Under the pieces are notes generated by a model, which saw nothing but the letters and a program-made list of their open reading frames with translations, was not told where the DNA came from and did no database searches. This document shows positions 53,541 through 63,726 of a stretch of 64,000 nt of DNA, in pieces. Where the stretch lies: assembly GCA_002077045.2 (NCBI GenBank), contig KZ111140.1:2891071-2955070 (forward strand), in the 5' to 3' direction. The stretch's first letter is position 1. Each line of letters starts with the position of its first letter. This stretch comes from Rachicladosporium sp. CCFEE 5018. Lineage: Eukaryota; Ascomycota; Dothideomycetes; Cladosporiales; Cladosporiaceae. The translations under genes and the position numbers were made by a program.

Positions 53541-56500
53541 ATGGCATCTGTGGTGGAGGGCAGTATGGGGAGTACTTCGTTGGACTTCTCACTGTTGCAG
53601 CAACAACTACTAGAGGTAAGTGCACAATATGTGACCTGTGCGTGTACGACGCTACTGACGCAACTATCCCTGCAGCATCATCAACATGAACCTTCTTTGG
53701 CGGCCTCAGAACATCGATCTGCGATGGCGCTTTTGCCTGAGGCGACCGTTGAGTCTGTCAATCATCAGGATGACACTGATGTACGCCGTCGGCGAGACGG
53801 TACCGACGCGGGTGGCGAAGAGATCGCAGAGACCCTAGATGTGGCCGAGACGACGATAACATCGCGTCTGCCACGCTTGATCGCCAGTCAGAGCGCGCCA
53901 CCGACCACAGATGTCGACAATATGGCAGCGCATATCTCATCGCAGCGCTCATGGCGGACTATGAGGCGGGCCATCTCGCTACACGGCGACGAGTATGGCG
54001 ATACGCAATCAGACTCGCAGATGGTACGGGACTTCACGGAGTCTATATCGCACGCCAACGTCACTTCCAAGAAGGTGGTCTTCAACTACAGTGCAGACAT
54101 ATCGCCCGGGGAGAACACATACAACACTTTGGCCCATGTGGAGGCGGTAAACGACCTTGGCCAAGATGAGAGCGATCTCGTGGATCTTGAGAATGCACTG
54201 CCACCGCCAACTTCGCCTGGCGGCAGGTCGACAACTTCCGACATCGAGGAGGAGCTTCTTAAAGGGCCAGAAACACAGTCACAGCTTGTTAGTGGCAGTG
54301 CCGTACCCGGAGACCGCTTCCCAAACACGCCTTCACTCGCTGGGCACAAGCGGCGCCGAAGCGGAGAGTTGCTGACCTCAGAGCCTGGGACTTCTAAGAA
54401 GACTCCCGGTTTCTCCCAGGTCTTTGGCTTCCAATCGAAAGCGCCTGCTATCTCCGCAACGCAACTTTTCGCGCAGACCCAAGCGCCCTCCTCTCCTATG
54501 CCAAATGCTCCGCGATCTGATCCCGTGCTCACGCGCCCATCGCCTGGGGCGGAGCGGCCACAGCTATACTCCTCGCCTGGCATGTTCAATTCATCGCCCG
54601 CCTTGACTATGCATCAGACATCAATATTCCTTGCGAATGAGCCGAGAGAACAATACACAAGTATGCGCGAGTCGCAGGAGCGGCGTGCTGCTCGTATACG
54701 GCGAGAGGAAGAGCTAAAGAGGCTGTATGCGCTCAATGGCAATGATGAAGAGTTGGAAGACGAACACGAGTACGATGCAGACACGCAGCAGCGAAGACTG
54801 GAGAGCAAGCGCTTACAGAAGGTCCTCAGCGACCAAGCGATGGCGAGCTGGAACGCATTAGGAGCCCCTATGCGACCCGGATCACGTCCTTCGTCAAGTA
54901 GGAAGACGACAGCCACTATTGACCTGGTCACGCCAGCGACAACGAGGAAGAACGTGCAATTTGAGCTATCAGATGGTGAGAACGAGACGGACGAGGAACA
55001 GGAAGAGATTGGATTGCCGATTGAAGTTGAGGATGCACATGACGGCGAAGGGGTGCTTGGTGAAGAGGAACATACAAGTGAGAATGGAGACGATGTATAC
55101 GATGAGTTCGGGGAGACAGTTTTGAGAAGTCAGCGAGATCCCGATGACATTGATGACACTGACGTACTCATGGAGGAAGAACAGCCAATGGAGTTGTTTG
55201 AGGACGCGGCGTTGCAGAAGGGAGTGGGACGGGACAAGGGACGCTTACAGCCTGTTGACGGGAATTACGTTCTGCCAGCGGCGACGGCAATCACGACCAC
55301 ACAGCTGTCAGCCATTGCTGACTCTCAACCTGACCGCCTGGCAAAGCCCCGTATGACACCTTCGGACGGACCCGCAGGCAGTGCACAAATCTCCTCCTTC
55401 GTGCCTGGGTCGCAGTATGCTGGCGCAGCGGAACAGTCTGGCTCTCAACACCCGATGCGGATCCCGGACTCTACGAACAGGCCTGCTTCACCCCAGCTCG
55501 TCCTGTCGCGGAAGGCAAGTGATTTAAGCAAAGTTCCGTCTAGTCCGCCCGTACTTACAAGTGGCCGCAAGATCGACTTTCCCGAGGCCATGCACTCTCT
55601 TCTAGTGACGACTCCCGCTCGACCAGTGACACGCGATCGTGCCAGTGATGGTCTCACCGAGGTGCCCGAGAGGGACATGCCAGAAGCCGGCGACAGCGAC
55701 GCAACGAAGGCCACATCGATCTTCGAGACTGCTGCAGAGACTAACGATGTACACATGTTCTCCACAGCGCCAACCCATTTCTCATCGCAACCTACGCCAC
55801 TCAAGCCTAGTCTGATCAAGCAGCTCTCCAGAGCTTCTGCATCACAGCAAAGTAGCATGCCCACGCCCCTCAAGGCTGCGGGAGTACGCCGATTTGCGGA
55901 TATCGTTGCCGATCCGTCCCCTGCTGGTGCCAGGAGCGCTGTGGATTTCGAAGCTCTCATGGGTGATGTGTTTACTGCGGCTGATCAAGAGTACACCGAT
56001 CTCCTGTCAAGTCCACAAGACGTGCAGCCTGCAAAGAAGCGGAAGCTGGCGCCTCGTATATCGTCAAGGAGGGCGACCAGGCAGCTGTCTGCGGTAATGG
56101 CAGGCGAGCAAGATGCCGGACCTCCCACCGCTGTGTCATCCGAGAAGTCAGTGACCGTGGCCAAGCACCAAATACAAGAACAGCACGGAACTCAGCCTAC
56201 AGCGATTCCTCAGCCGCCGACATCTTCGTTGCTCTCCTCGCCACCTGCGTCAGCAATACCCGTCCACACTTCAGCCGTTTCATTGAGCGAAGCTCACACA
56301 CTGCCAGCAAGCACGCCAGATGATAGTCGACCTCCTGGCACTCCCGAGAGCACGAGACGGCGCGAGCAAGAAGGCGCGAACGCAGCAAGCCAACTCCTGG
56401 CTCGGCGTGGCTCGCGGAACGGCAAAGTGACTAAGCTTAGTGGGACTGGACGCAAGACTGCTGTTTCGCGCATGCTGAGTGAACAAGCAAACCCGGCAAA

Positions 56501-58193
56501 AGTACTCACGAGACCAATCGCGCCACATGCACCACCCGAGGCTCGTGAAGGGAGTGACAGTGATGGAACGAGGACCACCACCGGTGATACTGATACTATC
56601 GAGAACAACGACCATGCAATGACCGACGTTCAGCCAGATACGAAGGATTCTCCGAAAGCTGCGACGGTCGAGCTGCCAGCGGTACAGGTGACTCATCGTG
56701 TCCTGGCCCTGTTCCGATTGGGCAAGTACAACGCATACTACCCTGGCACGTGGTTGGAGTCAACGGCAGATGGAAGCACTCACCATGTACGCTTCGATGA
56801 CCAGACTGAGCTGTGGGTAAATGCCCGAGAAGTTCGCGCACTCGACTTCAGGATCGGCGATACCGTCAAAGTGGACTTCACGGGCTTTGCTGGCAAGAGC
56901 TGGCTGGTTCAAGATTACGGTCGGTTCGCGGTATCGGCGAAGGATCGCGAGAACGGCACCGATGTTTACGACCACGTCACACTTAAAGTCCAGTCGAGAG
57001 CAGCTACCCGTAACAGCATGGCTGCTAATGGCTCCTTGGTTGTAGGCGAAGGGAAGCTTAAGGAAATTCTGATCACCAACATCAAGTTACCTCACAGCTT
57101 GTTCTCTCAGCTTGACGCTCGCATATTTACGCCACCGACCTCCGACGTTAGAATCCAAACTAGGCTGGGAACTCCTACGACTAGTGAACACACCTCAGCG
57201 TCGACAACGCCGACATCTCGCTCGCGCCGTACGGGCGTGTCAGCATTGAAGTCTGCCGGTCTGCAGACTTCGCGGCTGCGAGGAGGCTCTATTGCGTCCT
57301 GCATCGGTCGTACCAGCATGGGCATGTTCTCTGGCATGGCATTCGCTATCTCCTATGCGCACAACGAAGCTGAGAAGGCTGAGATCACGCGCCTCACCCG
57401 CCAACATGGCGGTCAGATACTCGAGGATGGTTTCGACGGACTGTTCGCTTCGCCTCTCCTAGATGAGCCTAGCACACCATTGAAACGTTCTCCGAAGAAG
57501 CCGATGAGTACACCAGGATCGGCTTTGCGACTAAAGCCTCAGTTCGCGGATCTTGGCTTCGTTGCTCTAATCGCAGACAAGCATAGTCGCAGAGCAAAGT
57601 ATGTACAAGCTCTGTCACTCGGAATACCTACACTGCATGGCCGATGGGTGCTCGACAGTGTTGCACAGGCACCTAAAGCTGCGGACCCAACCTCTTGGAC
57701 TCGCTATCTCCTTCCTGCTGGCGAGTCGGCCTATCTCAGCGGGGTCGTACGCTCACGCACGCTCTCACCTTATGTAGCCAGCACTGCACGCTTCGCCGAC
57801 ACACTGATCGCACGCGACTTACTCCTTGACGGTGCTGGCGTGTTGCTTGTAGCCTCCAAGAAGAGCAAGGCCACTTGGGAACGTCGTAGGACCTACGCTT
57901 TTCTGACTCTTGCCATTGGAGCTGGTCATGTGCAGCGCGTCAGCGATCTGAAAGAGGCCAAGGCACTGCTTGCTAGCGATCCCGGCAAGTGGAGCTGGGT
58001 ATATGTCGACGATGAGAAAGTCAATGAAGCCGCTGAAGTGCTGTTCGGGAAGAGTGGAGTCAAGCGGAAGAGAGACGACACTGGCACGAAGAAGAAGGCG
58101 CAGGCAGTACTGAGTGCAGGTGCTGGTGTGGTAAGGGTTGTTGGCGACGAGTTCGTTGTGCAGAGTCTGATCTTGGGCGGGCTCGTGGAGTAG
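53541..58193 (+). CDS. crb2: DNA-damage checkpoint adaptor, Rad9/Crb2/53BP1-like (Tudor and BRCT)
   Basis: Mediator linking Mec1/ATR-type kinases to Rad53/Chk; nuclear. About 1530 aa after removal of a 60-nt in-phase intron (53616-53675: GTAAGT, CTACTGACG, CCTGCAG). Start MASVVEGSMGSTSLDF at 53541; an in-frame ATG at 53478 is possible. The long disordered N-terminal part has many SQ/TQ and TP sites (GPETQSQL, FAQTQAPSSP). A Tudor-like domain at about 1030-1110 (RVLALFRLGKYNAYYPGTWL, VRFDDQTELWV) is followed by tandem BRCT repeats (GMFSGMAFAISYAHNEAEKA; LGIPTLHGRWVLDSV). Family call from the Tudor-BRCT order and a basic C-terminus. Confidence 0.87.
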   Translation: MASVVEGSMGSTSLDFSLLQQQLLEVSAQYVTCACTTLLTQLSLQHHQHEPSLAASEHRSAMALLPEATVESVNHQDDTDVRRRRDGTDAGGEEIAETLDVAETTITSRLPRLIASQSAPPTTDVDNMAAHISSQRSWRTMRRAISLHGDEYGDTQSDSQMVRDFTESISHANVTSKKVVFNYSADISPGENTYNTLAHVEAVNDLGQDESDLVDLENALPPPTSPGGRSTTSDIEEELLKGPETQSQLVSGSAVPGDRFPNTPSLAGHKRRRSGELLTSEPGTSKKTPGFSQVFGFQSKAPAISATQLFAQTQAPSSPMPNAPRSDPVLTRPSPGAERPQLYSSPGMFNSSPALTMHQTSIFLANEPREQYTSMRESQERRAARIRREEELKRLYALNGNDEELEDEHEYDADTQQRRLESKRLQKVLSDQAMASWNALGAPMRPGSRPSSSRKTTATIDLVTPATTRKNVQFELSDGENETDEEQEEIGLPIEVEDAHDGEGVLGEEEHTSENGDDVYDEFGETVLRSQRDPDDIDDTDVLMEEEQPMELFEDAALQKGVGRDKGRLQPVDGNYVLPAATAITTTQLSAIADSQPDRLAKPRMTPSDGPAGSAQISSFVPGSQYAGAAEQSGSQHPMRIPDSTNRPASPQLVLSRKASDLSKVPSSPPVLTSGRKIDFPEAMHSLLVTTPARPVTRDRASDGLTEVPERDMPEAGDSDATKATSIFETAAETNDVHMFSTAPTHFSSQPTPLKPSLIKQLSRASASQQSSMPTPLKAAGVRRFADIVADPSPAGARSAVDFEALMGDVFTAADQEYTDLLSSPQDVQPAKKRKLAPRISSRRATRQLSAVMAGEQDAGPPTAVSSEKSVTVAKHQIQEQHGTQPTAIPQPPTSSLLSSPPASAIPVHTSAVSLSEAHTLPASTPDDSRPPGTPESTRRREQEGANAASQLLARRGSRNGKVTKLSGTGRKTAVSRMLSEQANPAKVLTRPIAPHAPPEAREGSDSDGTRTTTGDTDTIENNDHAMTDVQPDTKDSPKAATVELPAVQVTHRVLALFRLGKYNAYYPGTWLESTADGSTHHVRFDDQTELWVNAREVRALDFRIGDTVKVDFTGFAGKSWLVQDYGRFAVSAKDRENGTDVYDHVTLKVQSRAATRNSMAANGSLVVGEGKLKEILITNIKLPHSLFSQLDARIFTPPTSDVRIQTRLGTPTTSEHTSASTTPTSRSRRTGVSALKSAGLQTSRLRGGSIASCIGRTSMGMFSGMAFAISYAHNEAEKAEITRLTRQHGGQILEDGFDGLFASPLLDEPSTPLKRSPKKPMSTPGSALRLKPQFADLGFVALIADKHSRRAKYVQALSLGIPTLHGRWVLDSVAQAPKAADPTSWTRYLLPAGESAYLSGVVRSRTLSPYVASTARFADTLIARDLLLDGAGVLLVASKKSKATWERRRTYAFLTLAIGAGHVQRVSDLKEAKALLASDPGKWSWVYVDDEKVNEAAEVLFGKSGVKRKRDDTGTKKKAQAVLSAGAGVVRVVGDEFVVQSLILGGLVE

Positions 58194-58787
58194 CAGGATC
58201 GCGAGGCAGTTGGCTGTAGCAGGAGTGACGATTGGGTATGTGATGTAATTAGCCGTATACCCATATAAGCTACGTTCAGAGTCAGAGTCATAGCTATGAA
58301 CGTGATCGCCTCTACCTTGACACTACTACAGAGGGATCGGCTGCTAGCGCGAGTCATGTCGACTAACTTATTAGCGGACCACTTTGCTCCTCGCGCCACC
58401 TTCGCGCTTGTTCAAAATGTCTTGAACCTCATCACTCGCATCCATAAAACTTATGCATTGGCCTCATGTGGGTGATACGGCTGTCGGACATGCTGGCTTC
58501 TCACACGCTTTCTGGACAACACTATGAGACCGACGGGATTGCAGCGCGTGCGACGCTGGCACCTTACGGCATCCGCGATTAGAGTCGACACATTAACAGG
58601 ACCAATAAACCTGGCTCACAATGCTACGATTTACACTGTGGAAGCCCGTCAAAACGCCGATGAGACACCGCTCGATAAGCATTGATAACGAGGTCAATTA
58701 GAATTCATGATCGAATATACATGCGCAATCATACATGAACAGGAGCTCGAACAGTGGGAATCATGCTTCAGATGGCCGAAGCATCCA
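58194..58787. other. Intergenic, convergent gene ends
   Basis: 594 bp between two stop codons facing each other; it should contain both terminators. No gene seen. Confidence 0.45.
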
Positions 58788-60903
58788 TTAGACCTTGACA
58801 TCGACATGCGTACTATGGCCCTTCTCGATCGCGGAGTAGTTCTCTCCCCCCACGATTGCTTCCCCAGCCTCGATAACTTTATCACCGAATGATGCTGCGA
58901 TCTCTTCCAAAGTCTTACCATTTGCTGTAGCGCCGCTGACGGCAAAGTCAGTATTGCCCTATCATTTGCGAGTAATCCATCTTGCCTGGACTCACTTTCA
59001 CTGCCACAGATCAGTAATCCATTCGTAATGTGAGGATGCAATGGGGAGACTTACGGGAAGAACATGTAGACGATGACGAGGTAACAAGCACAACATGCGA
59101 CGAACACGTAGTAGTAGTTCTCGTGGATGTTGGCGAACGCGGTTGGTCCGGCTAGGGTGACTATGGCAGTGTCAGAACTGCTCCACGCCTGACAAGAAGA
59201 GGGATGGAAGACATACTGCCCACATTGACCACATAGTGTGCGACTGCTGACAGTCCCACCATCCTACTGCGAATGGACATGGGCACCACTTCTGCTCCAT
59301 ACAGCCAAGTCACGCTGTTGATCAGAGCATCTGGCTAGAGGTCAGCTGGATCCAGTCACAAGGATTTTGGGATCCCGCGTACAGTAGCAGATCACGAAGA
59401 CAAAGATGCCAACGACAGCAAAGGCTTTGCCGACCTTATTGTTGGTATACTGGAATTCTCGTTGCATTACTGCGCAGTAGATCTCGGTGACGATCACGCA
59501 CGAGAGGCCCGCGAGTAGCATCCTGCGAAAAATCAGCATCACTTACCTACGTGGGCTTGAAGTACTGACTTTCTGCGACCCCATCGATCAGGGAGATAGT
59601 TGATTGCAATAACGTTCGATACAAATGCGCAGGTCCCCCAAACAGCGGCAAGCGCAAGGATCGTTTGCGCCTCGATGCCTAAAGATTTGTAGAGTGTAGC
59701 TGCATCCCGTGGTCAACAGAACCCTCGACATGAGTAGTGAAGGAAGCTCACTTTGATAGTACTGCAGGCAATTAGTCGAAGTTCAGGATCCGCAAAAGAG
59801 CAATGGACTTACTTGGATTACGTTCACTCCGGTCACACACGTCAAAATCTGGACAGCTATGCAGCTAGCGACCGGTCAGCGTACGCGGCCATGAGCATAA
59901 TCTTGGAGAACTCACACAGCCACACGTCGCCGGTACAGCTTGAACATTTCACCGAACGTCAATATCTTTCTCTGCATCTCATACTCGATCTGCGCATGCA
60001 TGATGCCAAATTCCCGCTGTACTTCTTCCGACTCGAGGTCGTTGCGAATGCGAGCAAACACATGCTTTGCTTCGTCGACCTTACCTTTCTGGACCAGCTG
60101 GCGTGGACTGTCGGGCATGTATGTGGATAATCCGATGAACAAGATGATCCCCCATGGTAGCTGCATTGCCAGCGGTAGACGCCATTGGATCGCACCATAT
60201 GGCGCATAGCCGCATGCGTAGCCGACCCAGTTGGCGGTCATGGTGCCAGAGGAGAGACCGACTCCGCCTAAGCCGCCTATGAATCCACGTGTCTTTGGAC
60301 TAGAGATCTCGGAGAGGTACACTGGGACTGTACCACTGATTGCGCTGTTGAAGGACTACGTCAGCTCTTTTGATCCACGAACAGCCCTGGGTCGCTCTAT
60401 CGTACCCTACAGCAATTCCCGCCAGGATACGGCCGACCAGGAACATAGGTATGCTTTGTGCGGCTGCCTGGACGATGCATCCTATAGTGACCAGAATGCA
60501 ACAAAGCTGCATGAAGCGTTTGCGGCCGAGACGATCTGCTATCAGAATCTGGAACACAGCTCCGATTGCTTCTCCGGCGATGTAGGTCGAGACCACCTGC
60601 AACAGTTGTCAACACATGCGAGGCTTTTCCCAGGAAAAGATCATCGTACCGCTCCTGTGATGCCATTTGACGGATTACCCATGTAGGCCCTCCAGCTCGG
60701 GTGTGCAATCGCTGAGGACGTTAGGACGTTCGCCTGTTCAAACTGTACTATGCACTTACTCGTGGTCGCGATCCCGGTGTCGAATCCCTGAGAGTTACAT
60801 ATCAGCGAGCTGCAGCGCGTACACCGAGCATGTAGCGTACATAGAGAAAGGTGCCGATCGAGGCTGTTATGCCGACGATCAGCGCGAATCGGTCTTCGAA
60901 CAT
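58788..60903 (-). CDS. MFS sugar transporter, 13 exons including 10-nt and 5-nt micro-exons
   Basis: Twelve-helix sugar porter of the plasma membrane, 488 aa. Exons (minus): 60903-60841, 60787-60760, 60711-60650, 60596-60406, 60344-59916, 59864-59813, 59761-59752, 59699-59570, 59522-59383, 59330-59217, 59160-59055, 59000-58996, 58924-58788. They sum to 1467 nt, an exact multiple of three. Family motifs appear only after splicing: FLY-GFDTGIATT, STYIAGE, DRLGRKR, GTVPVYLSEISSP, PDSPRQL, QILTCVTGVNVIQ-YYQ, LPDRWGRRK, and PE-TNGKTLEEI. The two tiny exons encode YYQ plus one base, and the E of PET. Introns are 47-71 nt. Divergent from the aldolase, suggesting uptake of its substrate. Confidence 0.82.
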
Positions 60904-61346
60904 TCTCGATATGTGTTCTTTTGAGTAACACGATACTGGAGGTTCGGCGCAAATTCAACGTCGAGAGTGATCGCGCATCAGGCACGCTGTCTCGCGCAGC
61001 AGTGGATGCGCCAGCTGTGAAGTCCGCGGTTGCGAATACTAATGGACTCGCTTGCACAGGTGTCGCATGCGCCAGCCAAGATCTACGGTGCAATGATCTA
61101 CCGTAGCCTTGACTAGGATGCAAGCCCGGCATTGTAACACCTCGCTGTGTTGTTTCCATCCAGGGTCAACCCGTCGGTACGATCATCATCCGTTTCTGTC
61201 CCGCAAGAAGCGGCACCGTGCTTGTCGGATCTAGCACGAGGCGAGACGCAATGTTTACGCTTGGAATGTGCCACGACAACTTTTCGGGTGTACCTCCACC
61301 ACCAGACCGTACAGAGCCTTTCGAATAAGCGACGGTCCCAGCGAGT
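60904..61346. promoter_or_regulatory. Divergent promoter: MFS transporter (-) and class II aldolase (+)
   Basis: 443 bp between outward-facing starts, no coding sequence. Suggests co-regulation of uptake and aldol cleavage. Confidence 0.5.
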
Positions 61347-62285
61347 ATGACGACCAACGGAACACGTCCGAAAGGACTGGAGACCAACAAAGCCAAGGCA
61401 ATCGTCGACGCTGCATGGAAAGGGAATTACGCGATAGCTGCCGTCTGCTGCTACAACCTGGAAGCCATCATCGCCACAGTCCGTGCCGCCGAAGCAAAGA
61501 AATCCCCAGCCCTGATCCAGCTGTTCCCATGGTCGATCGAATTTGCAGATGATCTCTTACTGCACGCCGCTGCTGAGGCCGCTGCGAAGGCTACCGTGCC
61601 CATTGCAGTCCACATGGATCATGCACAAAATCCCGACATCATCAGACGGTCTGCGGATCTCGGAGGCTTCGATGGGATCATGGTTGACATGAGCCATTAT
61701 GAGCGCGACGAGAACCTGAGACTTAGCCGTGAGCTTGTTCAGTACTGCAATGCACGTGGCATCATCACTGAATGCGAACCTGGACGTATCAACGGCAGCG
61801 AGGACGGAATCGCCGACACTGTAAACCTTGACGAAGTTCTCACGACCCCCGAGCAGGCCGAAGAGTTCGTTGCTCTCGGCATTGACTGGCTCGCGCCAGC
61901 ATTCGGGAATGTGCACGGCAACTATGGGCCAAAGGGACCAGAGCTACGTTTCGATCTACTGGAGGCTGTAGCAAAGAAAGTCGGGGATCGGGTTCGTATC
62001 GTACTACACGGAGCGCATGAGGACTACTTCCAGAATGACCTCTTGCGGAAATGCATCGGGTACGGTGTTGCGAAAGTCAATATCAATGGTTAGCATTACA
62101 GATCCGAACGCTGGGTTCTATGCTAATTTGATCCTACAGGTCCAGTACAGAAGACCTTCATCCGGGTCGGAGCGGAGCTGATTGGTAAGGAGCCATTAAC
62201 GACCGTAATCGAGAAGCAAACAGATGCAATGCAGAAGATCATCGAGGAGAATATGGATTGGCTGAACTCGAGTGGCAAGGCGTGA
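61347..62285 (+). CDS. Class II (zinc) fructose/tagatose-bisphosphate aldolase family protein
   Basis: Ketose-bisphosphate-aldolase-type lyase, 295 aa, cytosolic. Exon 1 is 61347-62088, exon 2 is 62140-62285; the 51-nt intron (GTTAGC, GCTAAT, CTACAG) joins KVNING to PVQKTFIRVG. Active-site features: Asp and first metal His in VHMDHAQNPD, Glu in ITECEPGRI, metal His in GNVHGNYGPKGPELRFD, third metal His in VLHGAHEDY. The usual phosphate loop GGSG/GASG reads GAHE, and the NVNTD motif reads NINGP, so the substrate probably differs from fructose bisphosphate. Neighbours suggest sugar-acid or C4 metabolism. Confidence 0.85.
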
Positions 62286-62389
62286 GAGGTAGGAGTCATC
62301 GATTTGATCTGATTCAATGATGATGGACTATACTGTCAAATCTTCTCAATACCCTGCGCATCTACTGAGCTGCATTATGAATCTTCGAC

Positions 62390-63346
62390 TTAAGTTGGGC
62401 TCGTAGTCTTCATGAAGTCATGAATCGATTCCACAAAGGACGTATCACGCACCATGCCTAGCGAGAGAGCGAGCGAGTTGTCGTAGTCATCAGCCCATGA
62501 GTGCAGAAGGGACTGCATCTCCGGCTTCGGCTCCTCTCGCACAAGACCCAGCTTCTCCTTCCCTCCAACCTCTGCCAGCGCATTCAGCATGTCCTGTACA
62601 GTGACCGCGAATCCTGGCACGTTTATTGCTCTCCGATGCGGCGGTAGCGCGTCTGCTGGAATGCTGAGAGCGATCGAGATGTTCTGCACCAGCGTTCGTG
62701 GAGAGCACATCCAATGCTTCCAATCTCGCTCTGCGAGTGGCAGCACGCAGACCTCTCCGTTCATTGGCTCCCGTATGATGCCAGAGAGGAATGACGTGAC
62801 TGCAGCAGTGGGCTTCCCAGGTCGAATCGAGACAGTCGGGAACCGTAGTGAGAAACCATTGATGAGACCTCGGCGAGTGTAGTCGTTGATGATGGTCTCG
62901 CAGATGATCTTCTGGCAACCATAGGACATCTCTGGCGTGGTGACTGTCGATTCGTTGACGCCCTTGGCGGGTGGCGGCCGGCCGTACACGGCTTCGCTTG
63001 ATGCGTATATGACGCGAACACCTGGGCATTTCGTCGCCAGTGCATCCAGTAGAGATCTTGTTGCATCGACGTTGACTCGATAGCCCAGCTTGAGGTCTGC
63101 TTCGGCGCCTGACGACATGATGCCATGCAGGATGATGACGGCGTCGAGGTCCTTCGTGACTACTCTCTGGACATCGTCGAGAAGGTCTGCTTTGATGCAT
63201 GTGCATCGATGTGGCGCCTTAGCACTCAAGAGCGGTGGCGGCTCGATCACGTCGGTGAGAATGAGCTCGTTCGATTCTTCCTGTGATAGTCGTTGGGCGA
63301 CAATCTGGCCAATGAAGCCAGCAGCGCCAGTGATCAAGATTCTCAT
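62390..63346 (-). CDS. Extended SDR, D-erythronate dehydrogenase (DenD)-like
   Basis: NAD-dependent epimerase/dehydratase-fold oxidoreductase, 318 aa, intronless. Cofactor loop TGAAGFIG at residues 6-13, IILHGIMSSGAEADL (the DenD-like region after strand 4), YASSEAVYG with catalytic Ser, and SYGCQK (YxxxK). RFPTVSIRPGKPTAAVTSF and the C-terminal domain fit DenD, which oxidises D-erythronate to the 2-keto acid. The DenD assignment is from motif resemblance; UDP-sugar epimerase relatives are the alternative. Tail-to-tail with the aldolase. Confidence 0.78.
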   Translation of the reverse strand: MRILITGAAGFIGQIVAQRLSQEESNELILTDVIEPPPLLSAKAPHRCTCIKADLLDDVQRVVTKDLDAVIILHGIMSSGAEADLKLGYRVNVDATRSLLDALATKCPGVRVIYASSEAVYGRPPPAKGVNESTVTTPEMSYGCQKIICETIINDYTRRGLINGFSLRFPTVSIRPGKPTAAVTSFLSGIIREPMNGEVCVLPLAERDWKHWMCSPRTLVQNISIALSIPADALPPHRRAINVPGFAVTVQDMLNALAEVGGKEKLGLVREEPKPEMQSLLHSWADDYDNSLALSLGMVRDTSFVESIHDFMKTTSPT

Positions 63347-63726
63347 CGCGCGTTAGTTTCCCTGTGAATTGCGAAAGTACATCTCTGTCCTATACATGAG
63401 CGGAACGTCGAAGTGTAGCATATGCACTGTCCTCTAGCCGGCCGAAGCCAGGACCTGCATACGTTCTGTATCGCTATAGCCATCCGGACTCGATTTGTTG
63501 TGCCCGGCGAAGCGGTGCGATGATCTGCCGCCCATGATGTCCAGGACGAGTTCTGTAAGCGCAGACCGGAACATTGATGGTGTGTCTTCTGATTGCAACG
63601 CTCTAGTTTAGAAGCAGCACTTCGTCATCTGAGGTTGTCGGATATAGATATAGGCGAAGTTGGAGGTATTTCCAGCTTACGATTGTAGAGGACCATCATC
63701 TGACAAAAGAGTGTAAATCGTACACG
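63347..63726. promoter_or_regulatory. Divergent promoter: DenD-like gene (-) and dioxygenase (+)
   Basis: 380 bp between outward-facing starts with no coding sequence. Confidence 0.45.

Noticed and set aside
58694..59041. 115-codon minus-strand frame at the transporter 3' end
   Set aside because: It reads through introns 11 and 12 in the wrong phase; the spliced frame gives PETNGKTLEE and an exact codon total.
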